Below the pieces are notes generated by a model that was not told where the DNA came from, made no database searches, and saw nothing but the letters and a program-made list of their open reading frames with translations. Source: Bradyrhizobium sp. URHD0069 (GTDB taxonomy: Bacteria > Pseudomonadota > Alphaproteobacteria > Rhizobiales > Xanthobacteraceae). Taken from it: 64,000 nucleotides of DNA. This document shows positions 1 through 8,279 of the stretch, piece by piece. Each line of letters opens with the position of its first letter. Positions within the stretch are counted from its first letter, which is position 1. The DNA lies in the NCBI RefSeq assembly GCF_000701345.1, contig NZ_JNIJ01000012.1:147862-211861 (forward strand), written 5' to 3'. Made by a program: the position numbers and the translations under genes.

Positions 1-75
1 ATAGTGCAGACCGTCAGCACGTCGCTGGTCTACCGCTTCAACTGGGGTGGCCCGCCGGTCGCCCCGCGGTACTGA
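1..75 (+). CDS. Omp25-like outer-membrane barrel, C-terminal end only
   Basis: Only the last 24 codons are present. They read VQTVSTSLVYRFNWGG followed by PPVAPRY and a stop, which matches the final beta-strand of the three barrel genes immediately downstream (VQTISTSLVYRFNWGG). The gene is therefore the next member of the same tandem array, cut by the window edge. The terminal aromatic-rich strand is the kind of signal recognised by the BAM machinery. It is followed 25 bases later by the same terminator that follows each sibling gene. The rest of the protein, and whether it is a single or double barrel, cannot be seen. Confidence 0.85.
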   Translation: MVQTVSTSLVYRFNWGGPPVAPRY

Positions 76-100
76 TCTTCCGTTCAGGTTTCAGCAACTC

Positions 101-130
101 AAAAGCCCCGGCATCGTCCGGGGCTTTTTT
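101..130 (+). terminator. Rho-independent terminator, array copy 1
   Basis: Arms AAAGCCCCGG and CCGGGGCTTT flank a CATCGT loop and run into a T tract. Essentially the same hairpin ends all four barrel genes. Confidence 0.9.
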
Positions 131-311
131 GCGTGCCCCTGCACCCGAGGGTTGCCGAAGGGCACGCATAAATGTCTCGGGTGTGGCCGCCCGGTAACAG
201 CCTTTTGACTGGAACCCGCTATGGTCACCGCAAGGGTTTTGGGGAATCGGTGCACACGCGCCCCGTCAAGCGACCCAACTTCGAACGCGTTTGCATACTG
301 AGGAATTGACC

Positions 312-1876
312 ATGAAGAAGTTGGTGCTCGCGCTGACCGCGGTTGCGGCTTTCACCGGATCGGCCAACGCGGCCGACCTTCCCGGCCGTTACACCACCAA
401 GGCTCCAGCCCCCGTGGCTCCGCTCTACAACTGGACCGGCTTCTACATCTTCGGCGGCACCGGCGGCGGGCTGTGGGCAGCCGACAGCAACGTGGTGAGA
501 ACCCCGGCGGGCTTGCGATCACCCGCGATCAGAGGATGGGCGGCAGCGGCTGGTTCGGAACCGTCGGTATCGGGTACGACTGGCAGTTCAACGGTCCATG
601 GGTGGCCGGCATTTTCGGTGATGGGCAATTCGGAGATATCCGTGGTTCCTTGAATGATGTCGCGGGGGATGAGGGTCGTGAAAAGCTTCGGACCAGCTAT
701 GCCGCGGGCGTGAGAGTGGGTTATCTCGTTGCGCCCAATGTGCTGTCCTACGTCAACGGTGGTTACTCCGGCTCGGAGTGGTCAGGCAGCAGTCTCTCGA
801 CCTTGGTGGCCGGAGGCGGGCCGACCGTCCTTACCACACCTTCCTTCCGTCGTGACGGATGGTTCGTTGGCGGCGGCGTCGAAAACAACCTGAACATTTT
901 CGGAATCACAGCGCCGGGCTGGTTCATGAAGACTGAATACCGTTCGGCATTCTATGATCGCATTACCCTGCCGGAGACGTTTGCAGCGGGTAATCCTTTT
1001 GGCGCTCCTGTGGGCCTGACGGGCGAGGCAATTACCTTCAAACCCTGGGTGCAGACCATCAGCACCTCGCTGGTCTATCGTTTCAACTCCGGTGGCACCG
1101 GATCGGCCCTGGCGGCTGACCTTCCCGTCCGTTACTCCAAGGCTCCAGCCCTGGTGGCTCCGGCCTACAACTGGACCGGCTTCTACGTCTTCGGCGGCGC
1201 CGGCGGCGGGCTGTGGGCAGCCGACAGCAACCTGCAGAGCACAGGTGTTATCGGCGTTTTCGGTCCTGCCGGCACTGCGCTGACCCGCGATCAACGCTTG
1301 GGCGGCAGCGGCTGGTTCGGAACCGCCGGTATCGGGTACGACTGGCAGTTCAACGGTCCATGGGTGGCCGGCGTTTTCGGTGATGGGCAGTTCGGAAACA
1401 TTCGTGGTTCCCTGGCCGACGGCGACGGCATTGAAGGTCGTGAAAAGCTTCGGACCAGCTATGCGGCTGGCGTCAGAGTGGGTTATCTCGTTGCGCCCAA
1501 TGTGCTGTCCTACGTCAATGGCGGTTACTCCGGTTCGGAGTGGTCAGGCAGCAGTCTCTCGACCGCGCTGGCCGCAGGCGGGCCGACTAGATTTACCACA
1601 CCTTCCTTCCGTCGTGATGGCTGGTTCGTTGGCGGCGGCGTCGAGAACAACCTGGACATTTTCGGAATCACAGCGCCGGGCTGGTTCATGAAGACCGAAT
1701 ACCGTTCGGCTTTCTATGATCGCATTACCCTGCCGGAGACGTTTGCAGCGGGTAATCCTTTTGGCGGTGCGGGCCTGACGGGCACCGCGACGACCTTCAA
1801 GCCCTGGGTGCAGACCATCAGCACGTCACTGGTCTACCGCTTCAACTGGGGTGGCCCGGCCGGCGCGCGGTTCTGA
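312..1876 (+). pseudogene. Double-barrel Omp25-like outer-membrane protein, reading frame broken near codon 62
   Basis: Translation starts at ATG 312 behind AGGA (301-304) with a signal peptide MKKLVLALTAVAAFTGSANA, then AADLPGRYTTKAP. The frame is lost at about 491-500 and stops at 651-653; the rest of the protein continues in another frame from about 500 to 1876. Aligned with the 2111-3670 sibling, one base is missing in the first surface loop. Apart from that, the product would be two complete eight-strand barrels joined at about 1100 through the remnant GGTGSALAADLPVRY, which looks like a former signal-peptide cleavage region. Either the gene is inactivated or phase-variable, or there is a single-base sequence error; the intact downstream frame argues that loss is recent or artefactual. 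Confidence 0.75.
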
Positions 1877-1899
1877 TCTCGGTTGAAATCAAGCAACTC

Positions 1900-1929
1900 A
1901 AAAGCCCCGGCATTGTCCGGGGCTTTTTT
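1900..1929 (+). terminator. Rho-independent terminator, array copy 2
   Basis: Arms AAAGCCCCGG and CCGGGGCTTT with loop CATTGT and a T6 tract, 24 bases after the stop codon at 1876. Confidence 0.9.
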
Positions 1930-2110
1930 GCGTGCCCCTGCACCCGAGGGTTGCCGAAGGGCGCGCGCAATTGTCTCGGGTGTGCCCGCCAGGCAACAGC
2001 ATTTTGACTGGAACCCGCTATGGTTACCGCAAAGGGTTTGGGGAATCGGTGCACACGCACCCCATCAAGCGACCCAACTTCGAACGCGTTTGGATACTGA
2101 GGAATTGACG

Positions 2111-3670
2111 ATGAAGAAATTGGTGCTCGCGCTGACCGCGGTTGCGGCCTTCACCGGATCAGCCAACGCGGCCGACCTTCCCGGCCGTTACACCAAGGCT
2201 CCAGCCACGGTGGCTCCGCTCTACAACTGGACCGGCTTCTACATCTTCGGCGGCGCCGGCGGTGGGCTGTGGGCAGCCGACAGCAATTTGGAGACCTTCC
2301 CAGGAGCTGTTGCAATTAGTCGCGACCAGCGGATGGGCGGCAGCGGCTGGTTCGGAACCGTCGGTATCGGGCACGACTGGCAGTTTAACGGTCCATGGGT
2401 GGCCGGCATTTTTGGTGATGGTCAGTTCGGAGACATCCGTGGTTCCCTGGTCGATGTCGCTGCTGGTGAAGGTCGTGAAAAGCTTCGGACGAGCTATGCG
2501 GCTGGCGTGAGACTGGGTTATCTCGTTGCGCCGAATGTGCTGTCCTACGTCAATGGCGGTTACTCCGGTTCGGAGTGGTCAGGCAGCAGTCTCTCGACCT
2601 TGGAAACCCCAGGCGGGCCGACTAGATTTACCACGCCTTCCTTCCGTCGTGACGGCTGGTTCATTGGCGGCGGCGTCGAGAACAACCTGAACATTTTCGG
2701 AATCTCGGCGCCCGGCTGGTTCATGAAGACCGAATATCGCTCGGCTTTCTATGACCGCGAGACTTTGCCCGAGACGTTCGCCCCGCCGTTTGGCGCTCCC
2801 GGTGGACCTACCGGCCGTGCCATTACCTTCAAGCCCTGGGTGCAGACCATCAGCACCTCGCTGGTCTATCGTTTCAACGGGGGTGGCACCGGATCGGCCA
2901 TGGCGGCTGACCTTCCCGTCCGCTACTCCAAGGCCCCCGTGGTTCCTGCCTACAACTGGACCGGCTTCCACATCTTTGGCGGCGCCGGCGGCGGGCTGTG
3001 GAATGCGGACAGCAACGTGCAGAGCACAGGCGTCGCTGGATTTTTCAACTTTGGCCCCGCCGGCACTGCTTTTACCCGCGATCAACGCTTGGGCGGCAGC
3101 GGCTGGTTCGGAACGGTCGGTATCGGCTACGACTGGCAGTTCAACGGTCCATGGGTGGCCGGCATTTTCGGTGATGGCCAATTCGGTGACATTCGGGGCT
3201 CCCTGATCGATCCCGCCTTCGTCGCTGAAGGCCGTGAAAAGCTTCGGACCAGCTATGCCGCGGGCGTGAGACTAGGTTATCTCGTTGCGCCCCAAGTGCT
3301 GTCTTACGTCAACGCTGGTTACTCCGGTTCGGAGTGGTCAGGGACTACTCAGGCATTCGCCATACCCCCATTCGCGGCGCTCACCACCACCCCTTCCTTC
3401 CGTCGTGATGGCTGGTTCATTGGCGGCGGCGTCGAGAACAACCTGAACATTTTCGGAATCACGGCGCCGGGCTGGTTCATGAAGACCGAATACCGTTCGG
3501 CATTCTATGATCGCATTGCCCTGCCCACGACTTTTGTAGCGGGTAATTTTCTTGGCGGTGTGGGCCTGACGGGCGAAGCAGTTACCTTCAAGCCCTGGGT
3601 GCAGACCATCAGCACGTCACTGGTCTACCGCTTCAACTGGGGTGGTGGTCCGATCGTCGCGAAGTACTGA
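2111..3670 (+). CDS. Intact double-barrel Omp25-like outer-membrane protein
   Basis: A 519-residue secreted protein made of two Omp25/OmpA-type beta-barrel domains in one chain. The start at 2111 is chosen because it opens the signal peptide MKKLVLALTAVAAFTGSANA and lies behind GAGGA; the frame is open further upstream but into the leader repeat. Barrel 1 runs to a terminal-type strand VYRFNGGG at about residue 259, then comes GTGSAMAADLPVRYSKAP and barrel 2, ending VYRFNWGGGPIVAKY. The linker resembles the signal-peptide end of a second copy, so the gene looks like an in-frame fusion of two tandem genes. The strands are nearly identical between the barrels while four loop regions differ. Omp25/RopB-type proteins are abundant structural or porin-like components of the rhizobial outer membrane; the exact role of the double form is unknown. 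Confidence 0.9.
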   Translation: MKKLVLALTAVAAFTGSANAADLPGRYTKAPATVAPLYNWTGFYIFGGAGGGLWAADSNLETFPGAVAISRDQRMGGSGWFGTVGIGHDWQFNGPWVAGIFGDGQFGDIRGSLVDVAAGEGREKLRTSYAAGVRLGYLVAPNVLSYVNGGYSGSEWSGSSLSTLETPGGPTRFTTPSFRRDGWFIGGGVENNLNIFGISAPGWFMKTEYRSAFYDRETLPETFAPPFGAPGGPTGRAITFKPWVQTISTSLVYRFNGGGTGSAMAADLPVRYSKAPVVPAYNWTGFHIFGGAGGGLWNADSNVQSTGVAGFFNFGPAGTAFTRDQRLGGSGWFGTVGIGYDWQFNGPWVAGIFGDGQFGDIRGSLIDPAFVAEGREKLRTSYAAGVRLGYLVAPQVLSYVNAGYSGSEWSGTTQAFAIPPFAALTTTPSFRRDGWFIGGGVENNLNIFGITAPGWFMKTEYRSAFYDRIALPTTFVAGNFLGGVGLTGEAVTFKPWVQTISTSLVYRFNWGGGPIVAKY

Positions 3671-3693
3671 TCTCGGCTGAACTCAAGCAACTC

Positions 3694-3724
3694 AAAAGCC
3701 CCGGCATCGTCCGGGGCTTTTTTG
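3694..3724 (+). terminator. Rho-independent terminator, array copy 3
   Basis: Same AAAGCCCCGG/CCGGGGCTTT hairpin and T tract as the other array members, 24 bases after the stop at 3670. Confidence 0.9.
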
Positions 3725-3897
3725 CGTGTCTCTGCACCCGAGCGTTGCCGAAGGGCGCGCGTAATTGTTTCGGGTGTGCCCGCCCGGCAACAGCCTTTTG
3801 GCTGGAACCCGCTATGGTCACCGCAATGGGTTTGGGGAATCGGGACCTCACCCTTGTCACGAGATCGGGTCCGAACGCTTTTGTTGAGAGATTCAAG

Positions 3898-4674
3898 ATG
3901 AAAAAATTGGTCATCGCATTGACGACCATCGCGGCCCTCACCGCCCCGGTTTTTGCAGCCGATATCGCCGCCAAAGCCCCGTTGAGAGCGGCTCCCGTTG
4001 CTTATGCTCCGTCCTGGACCGGCTGCTATGTCGGCGGCGGCGGCGGCTATGGGCTATGGAACCAGGAAAACACGCTTTTCAGTGCTGCGTTGCCCGGGAC
4101 TGTGCTCTTCCCGACGACGACTGCGGGCGGCCGCGGCTATTTCGGAACGGTGCAGGGCGGCTGCGACTATCAGTTCCCGGCGATGGGCACGAGCTTCGTC
4201 GTGGGCGCCTTCGGGGACTATGATTTCAGCAGCCTCAAGGGCACTGTAGACCCGGTCGGCGGCTATAGGGGCGAGGAGAAGATGAGTTCGGCCTGGTCGG
4301 TCGGCGGTCGGGTCGGCTGGGTGGCGTTGCCAGGCCTCCTGACCTATTTCTCCGGTGGTTATACCGAGGCCACCTTTGACCGGGTTAATCTCTCTCCTGG
4401 CGTCCTTTCGCCCTTTTATTTCCTCGACAAGCGAACCTTTAAAGGCTGGTTCCTAGGTGCCGGCGACGAATATGCGCTGAGCTTTCTGCCGGGCTTGTTC
4501 TGGAAGACCGAGTACCGCTTCTCGGAGTATGATGTCCGGACCGATCCGCTCCGGTTTTTTGCAACCGGCGGGCTGGCCGGCGCTTCGGTCGAGTCCAAGA
4601 AGTTCCTCCACACCGTTCGCACCGAGCTGGTCTACCGCTTCAACTGGGGCGGTCCCGCCGTCGCGAAGTACTGA
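3898..4674 (+). CDS. Single-barrel Omp25-like outer-membrane protein
   Basis: A 258-residue member of the same family. The start at 3898 opens the signal peptide MKKLVIALTTIAALTAPVFA, followed by ADIAAKAP and the barrel entry YAPSWTGCYVGGG. It ends TELVYRFNWGGPAVAKY. It is clearly diverged from the double-barrel genes (for example GCYVGGGGGYGLW in place of GFYIFGG) and has only one domain. It contains two cysteines (GCYVGG and GGCDYQF) that the neighbours lack, which could form a disulfide across strands. It probably represents the unfused form of the array. Confidence 0.88.
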   Translation: MKKLVIALTTIAALTAPVFAADIAAKAPLRAAPVAYAPSWTGCYVGGGGGYGLWNQENTLFSAALPGTVLFPTTTAGGRGYFGTVQGGCDYQFPAMGTSFVVGAFGDYDFSSLKGTVDPVGGYRGEEKMSSAWSVGGRVGWVALPGLLTYFSGGYTEATFDRVNLSPGVLSPFYFLDKRTFKGWFLGAGDEYALSFLPGLFWKTEYRFSEYDVRTDPLRFFATGGLAGASVESKKFLHTVRTELVYRFNWGGPAVAKY

Positions 4675-4700
4675 TCTTTGCTGCTGCGCTCCGACAACTC

Positions 4701-4730
4701 AAAAGCCCCGGCATCGTCCGGGGCTTTTTT
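4701..4730 (+). terminator. Rho-independent terminator, array copy 4
   Basis: Fourth copy of the AAAGCCCCGG/CCGGGGCTTT hairpin with loop CATCGT and T6, 26 bases after the stop at 4674. It closes the array. Confidence 0.9.
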
Positions 4731-4881
4731 GTGCTTTGGCCGATGGTGACAAGGTCCAACACGGAGAAGCATGGTCCCTGCTCTTAAGGGTCCCTCCCTC
4801 TTGCCCCCGGCGCGCAAGCACGCCAGTCTGGGCGGGGTTGCGCGATTGCCGCGCCGCACCTCGCGAGAGCGAGCGACAAGC

Positions 4882-5067
4882 ATGAGCAAGTTGCTTTTGA
4901 TCCTTGGTCTTCTCGCGCTCGCCGTCGGGCTATTGTGGATCGGCCAAGGCACCGGTGCGCTTCCCTGGCCGCAATCGAGCTTCATGATCGGCCAGATCCA
5001 GTGGGCCGGATACGGCGCGGCGCTCGCCGCCCTCGGGCTGATCCTGATCTGGCAGTGCCAGCGCTAG
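4882..5067 (+). CDS. Small two-helix membrane protein of unknown function
   Basis: A 61-residue protein with two hydrophobic segments, MSKLLLILGLLALAVGLLWI and a second around residues 41-58 (AALAALGLILIW), separated by a short loop with GTGALPWPQSSFM. The loop pattern GTG-x-x-PWPxSSFM recurs in small membrane proteins of many proteobacteria, as far as I recall, but no function is known to me. The open frame extends upstream to 4771, but the methionine at 4882 directly precedes the first helix and a weak GAGCGAG stretch. It stands alone between the barrel array and a dispersed repeat. Confidence 0.6.
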   Translation: MSKLLLILGLLALAVGLLWIGQGTGALPWPQSSFMIGQIQWAGYGAALAALGLILIWQCQR

Positions 5068-5091
5068 AGGACACGATGAAAACCCGGCTAG

Positions 5092-5149
5092 AGCGCTTTC
5101 AAGCGAAGTGGAGCCCGGTTCGCGTCAAGAAAACGCGTCAAATCAAGAA
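5092..5149 (+). repeat. Dispersed palindromic repeat, family A, copy 1
   Basis: The segment AGCGCTTTCAAGCGAAGTGG ... GGTTCGCGTCAAGAAAACGC is closely matched at 18365-18421. Ends GCGCTTTC (5093-5100) and GAAAACGC (5129-5136) pair with one mismatch. It lies 25 bases after the small membrane protein and may form its 3' end. Confidence 0.75.
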
Positions 5150-5322
5150 TCCAGCCCCGTTTCGATTCTACCAAACGGAAAAGACTTTAGTAGATCTCCG
5201 ATTTAAAAGCTGGGCAAAGCGAAGCGTGCCCACCAACCAACGCCTCGTATCAAATCTCTGAAAGACGGCGGACACGGCACGAAGCGCGCCTTTGCCCACC
5301 CAACTCAAAGCGGATACCAATC

Positions 5323-6093
5323 ATGGCATCAGAACTCTTCGATCTCAGCGGCAAAGTCGCCATCGTCACCGGCGGCAATGGCGGCATTGGCCTCGGCATG
5401 GCGCGGGGATTAGCTGAAGCCGGCGCCGATATCGCCATCGTCGGGCGCAACGAGGCGAAGTCGAATGCGGCGGTCGATGACATCAGACAATGCGGCGGCA
5501 AAGCGATATCCGTCGTCGCCGACGTCACCGACAAGGCCGCCGTCGTGACCATGGCCGGGCTCGTGGCGCGCGAGCTCGGGCGCATCGACATCCTCGTCAA
5601 CAACGCCGGCATCAATATTCGAAAACCCCCGCACGTGCTCGATATCGAGGAATGGGACAGCGTGATCAAGACCAATCTCACCAGTGCGTTCCTGTGCTCG
5701 CAGGCGGTCTATCCGGCCATGAAGGCCGCCGGCGGCGGCAAGATCATCAACATCGGCTCGATGATGTCGATCTTCGGCGTCAGCTTCACGCCGGCTTACG
5801 CCGCAAGCAAGGGTGGCATCGTGCAGTTCACCCGCTCCTGCGCCTGCGCCTGGGCCGCCGACAACATTCAGGCCAACGCGGTGCTGCCGGGCTGGATCGA
5901 CACCGATCTGACCAAGCGCGCGCGAGTGGAAATCGACGGCTTGCACGACCGGGTTCTGGCGCGCACGCCGGCGGCGCGATGGGGCGCGATCGGCGACTTC
6001 GTGGGCATCGCAGTGTTTCTCGCATCAAGCGCGTCGGACTTCGTCACCGGCACCGCCATTCCGATCGACGGGGGCTACTCCATCATGGGCTGA
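5323..6093 (+). CDS. SDR-family NAD(P)-dependent dehydrogenase (FabG/gluconate dehydrogenase-like)
   Basis: A 256-residue classical short-chain dehydrogenase. The cofactor motif TGGNGGIGLGMA is at residues 15-26, NNAG near residue 90, the catalytic serine in IGSMMSIFG near 145, and the catalytic YAASK near 158-162. The C-terminus SDFVTGTAIPIDGGYSIMG is typical. SDR enzymes of this shape reduce or oxidise small alcohols, sugar acids or acyl carriers; the substrate cannot be told from sequence. Its 3' end overlaps the convergent monooxygenase gene by 11 bases. Confidence 0.9.
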   Translation: MASELFDLSGKVAIVTGGNGGIGLGMARGLAEAGADIAIVGRNEAKSNAAVDDIRQCGGKAISVVADVTDKAAVVTMAGLVARELGRIDILVNNAGINIRKPPHVLDIEEWDSVIKTNLTSAFLCSQAVYPAMKAAGGGKIINIGSMMSIFGVSFTPAYAASKGGIVQFTRSCACAWAADNIQANAVLPGWIDTDLTKRARVEIDGLHDRVLARTPAARWGAIGDFVGIAVFLASSASDFVTGTAIPIDGGYSIMG

Positions 6094-7306
6094 ACGCCGT
6101 TGCCTCCGGCGACTGCACATGCTCGGGGCGGACGCCGAGACCGATAAACCGCGCGGTGATGCCCTGCAGCCAGGGCACGGCAGTCACCAGCCGCATGACC
6201 AGCGGGACCTTCAGCGGCTGGTTGCCCGGCTTGAGCGCGGCGCTGACGATATTGTTTTGGGCGACGACCTGCATGGCCTGCGTCATCCGTACCGGAAATT
6301 CCCGACGCCGCCGCACCGCGCCGAGTTCATCCTCCGTTGGGCAGCCGCTCATCAGCCTCGCCGCCAGCAGATTTGCGGCCGCGACCGCGTCCTGGACCGC
6401 GAGGTTGACGCCAACACCGCCGACTGGCGACATCGCATGCGCGGCGTCGCCGATGCAGAGCAGACCGGGGCGCGTCCAGCGCTTCAGCCGATTGATCGCC
6501 ACCGTCAGCAGCTTTACGTCATCCCAGTTGCTCACATCGGCGAGTCCTGATTTGAGGACCGGCGCCATGCGCGCGACGTCGTCGAGCAGGGCCGGCAATC
6601 CTCTCGCCTTCACCGCATCATACTGCCCCTTGGCGATGACATAGGCGCATTGCCAGTAGTCGCCGCGATCGAAGGTCACCATCATCTTTCCCGGATCGAC
6701 GCGCGCAAACAGGCGCTCGCTTTCGGTCTCCCGCTTGCCGGCGCGAAACCACAACACATCCATCGGCGCACCGATCTCCTCGACTTCGAGTCCGGCACGC
6801 TCGCGCATCAAAGAATGGCGGCCGTCGCAGGCAACGGTCAGGTCGGCTTCGATATCGATGACGCCATCCGGCGTCTTTGCCTTCACGCCCGCGATGCGAT
6901 CGCCGTCACGGATGAGATCGATCGCTTCCGTTGACATCATCACTTTGAGCGAAGCAAACCGCTTGCCGTTCTCACGCAGGAAATTGAGAAAGTCCCACTG
7001 CGGCATGAAGGCGATGAAGGGATATTTCACATGGAGCCGGCTCAGATCGGCCATCCGCACCAATTCCCCGCCGAACATCCCTTGCATCTTCTGCAAGCGC
7101 TGATGCGGCAGTTTCAGGAAGCCGTCGATCAGCCCGAGTTCGTCCATCACCTGCAGGGTCGAAGGGTGCACGGTATCGCCGCGAAAATCGCGAAAAAAAT
7201 CCGCATGCTTTTCGAGCACCACGACATCGACTCCGGCGCGCCCGAGCAGATAACCGAGCATCATGCCGGCGGGCCCGCCGCCGACGATGCAGCAACGTAC
7301 TTTCAT
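6083..7306 (-). CDS. FAD-dependent monooxygenase, aromatic hydroxylase type
   Basis: A 407-residue flavoprotein of the PHBH/UbiH-like family. The N-terminus MKVRCCIVGGGPAGMMLGYL carries the GxGxxG dinucleotide fold, a middle block ACDGRHS contacts FAD/NADPH, and LCIGDAAHAMSPVGGVGVN is the second FAD motif. The start at 7306 is chosen because it immediately precedes the Rossmann strand; the frame is open to 7384 but that part lies at the edge of an inserted repeat. Such enzymes hydroxylate aromatic or quinone-like substrates using O2 and NAD(P)H. The substrate is unknown, and no pathway neighbours support a closer call. Confidence 0.85.
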   Translation of the reverse strand: MKVRCCIVGGGPAGMMLGYLLGRAGVDVVVLEKHADFFRDFRGDTVHPSTLQVMDELGLIDGFLKLPHQRLQKMQGMFGGELVRMADLSRLHVKYPFIAFMPQWDFLNFLRENGKRFASLKVMMSTEAIDLIRDGDRIAGVKAKTPDGVIDIEADLTVACDGRHSLMRERAGLEVEEIGAPMDVLWFRAGKRETESERLFARVDPGKMMVTFDRGDYWQCAYVIAKGQYDAVKARGLPALLDDVARMAPVLKSGLADVSNWDDVKLLTVAINRLKRWTRPGLLCIGDAAHAMSPVGGVGVNLAVQDAVAAANLLAARLMSGCPTEDELGAVRRRREFPVRMTQAMQVVAQNNIVSAALKPGNQPLKVPLVMRLVTAVPWLQGITARFIGLGVRPEHVQSPEATAFSP

Positions 7307-7378
7307 GATGCGACCCCTTTTTCCGAAATGCACCTGAGGGTCTGACTCAAAATACGGCCAGTAGAATAGGCCACTTCT

Positions 7379-7503
7379 CGTCATTGCGAGGAGCGAAGCG
7401 ACGAAGCAATCCAGTAACAGCCATATTAATTAAATCCTCTGGATTGCTTCGCGGAGCCTGTCATCGGGCGCGCATTCGCGCGACCCGTTGGCTCGCAATG
7501 ACG
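7379..7503. repeat. MITE-like element with 12-bp terminal inverted repeats, copy 1
   Basis: The ends CGTCATTGCGAG (7379-7390) and CTCGCAATGACG (7492-7503) are perfect inverted repeats. Inside, GAAGCAATCC (7403-7412) pairs with GGATTGCTTC (7441-7450). The right half, GCCTGTCATCGGGCGCGCAT and on, is identical in the second copy. No coding capacity. Confidence 0.85.
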
Positions 7504-7639
7504 GTCTCAAAATCCCTCAACTCGGCTCAAGGGGATCAAAACATCGTTGCGCGCAAATTGCGAATTGCTGAACCATTTCAAGCTGATTTGGGTCGTCCAG
7601 TCCTCCTCGCAAAGATATAACGCTTTCCAACCAGCCCAA

Positions 7640-8110
7640 ATCAGTGGCTCCATCGCGTTGTTCCGACCCAACAAGAGGGGCGATCGCGCGTCGTCACGAA
7701 CGCGGGACGGGATGTGGTGGACGCGAGCGCGTCGGCGCGCAAGGCAATCGCAGGGCGAGGTCAAACTCGTGAGCGGTTCGCAGCGCGCGAGACGAACGGC
7801 GCATCTCGCGTACGGCAAAACCGTGTGGTCCTGACACCCGTTGCTGGTGCAAGTCCGCGGAGGCGAAATCAGTCCAACCGGATTGACGAGCCATTGATCC
7901 GCTGATGACGGTGACAAGACGAATTCGCTCACCGGGGAGAGCACGGCATAAGCCGTAAAGCCATTGCGCAGGGAATGCCGGATTGCTCCGTCTGTACCTG
8001 TATGCTCGTGTGCGTTTCTTTTTGTGCATCTTTGCACGCGAGACCGCGGGTGCAGCAAGCACCCGGCATTCCCTGCTCCCTCTCATCGAGGGACAAGGTT
8101 CATGCAAACC
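7640..8110. repeat. Hairpin-rich non-coding block between the two MITE-like copies
   Basis: A perfect 14-bp inverted repeat GCAGGGAATGCCGG (7968-7981) / CCGGCATTCCCTGC (8063-8076) encloses a second stem GCTCGTGTGC (8004-8013) / GCACGCGAG (8034-8042) and a small hairpin GGGTGC-AGCAA-GCACCC (8048-8064). Upstream, ACGGC-ATAA-GCCGT is another hairpin (7943-7956). I recall similar blocks in many intergenic places of Bradyrhizobium genomes, often mis-called as short proteins; that recollection is not checked here. Confidence 0.6.
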
Positions 8111-8151
8111 TCGGGCGCATCGCGCCGCGAGATCGCGAAACTGTATCCAGC

Positions 8152-8271
8152 CGTCATTGCGAGGAGCGTAGCGACGAAGCAATCCATTCTTTCCTTGTGC
8201 CGTGACGTGGATTGCTTCGCGGAGCCTGTCATCGGGCGCGCATTCGCGCGACCCGTTGGCTCGCAATGACG
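8152..8271. repeat. MITE-like element with 12-bp terminal inverted repeats, copy 2
   Basis: Same terminal CGTCATTGCGAG (8152-8163) and CTCGCAATGACG (8260-8271), same internal GAAGCAATCC/GGATTGCTTC stem, and identical right half to copy 1. Only the loop between the internal arms differs. Confidence 0.85.
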
Positions 8272-8279
8272 GAAACAGT

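Larger units (their letters stand above)
131..3724 (+). repeat. Two tandem units of about 1.8 kb (leader + double-barrel gene + terminator)
   Basis: Bases 131-1929 and 1930-3724 are near-identical in order and largely in sequence: leader beginning GCGTGCCCCTGCACCCGAGG, signal peptide, two barrels and terminator. A third, more diverged leader (3725-3897) precedes the single-barrel gene. Each leader shares the block TGGAACCCGCTATGG about 85-105 bases before the start codon. Such an array is a natural substrate for unequal recombination and gene conversion. Confidence 0.85.

Noticed and set aside
208..240. GGAAC in the porin leaders as an EcfG promoter
   Set aside because: No CGTT at 16-17 bases in any of the three leaders, so the block is conserved for another reason.
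7507..8058. 183-codon open frame on the minus strand
   Set aside because: It runs through the hairpin-rich repeat block, has no ribosome site and no recognisable fold; better explained as non-coding repeat.
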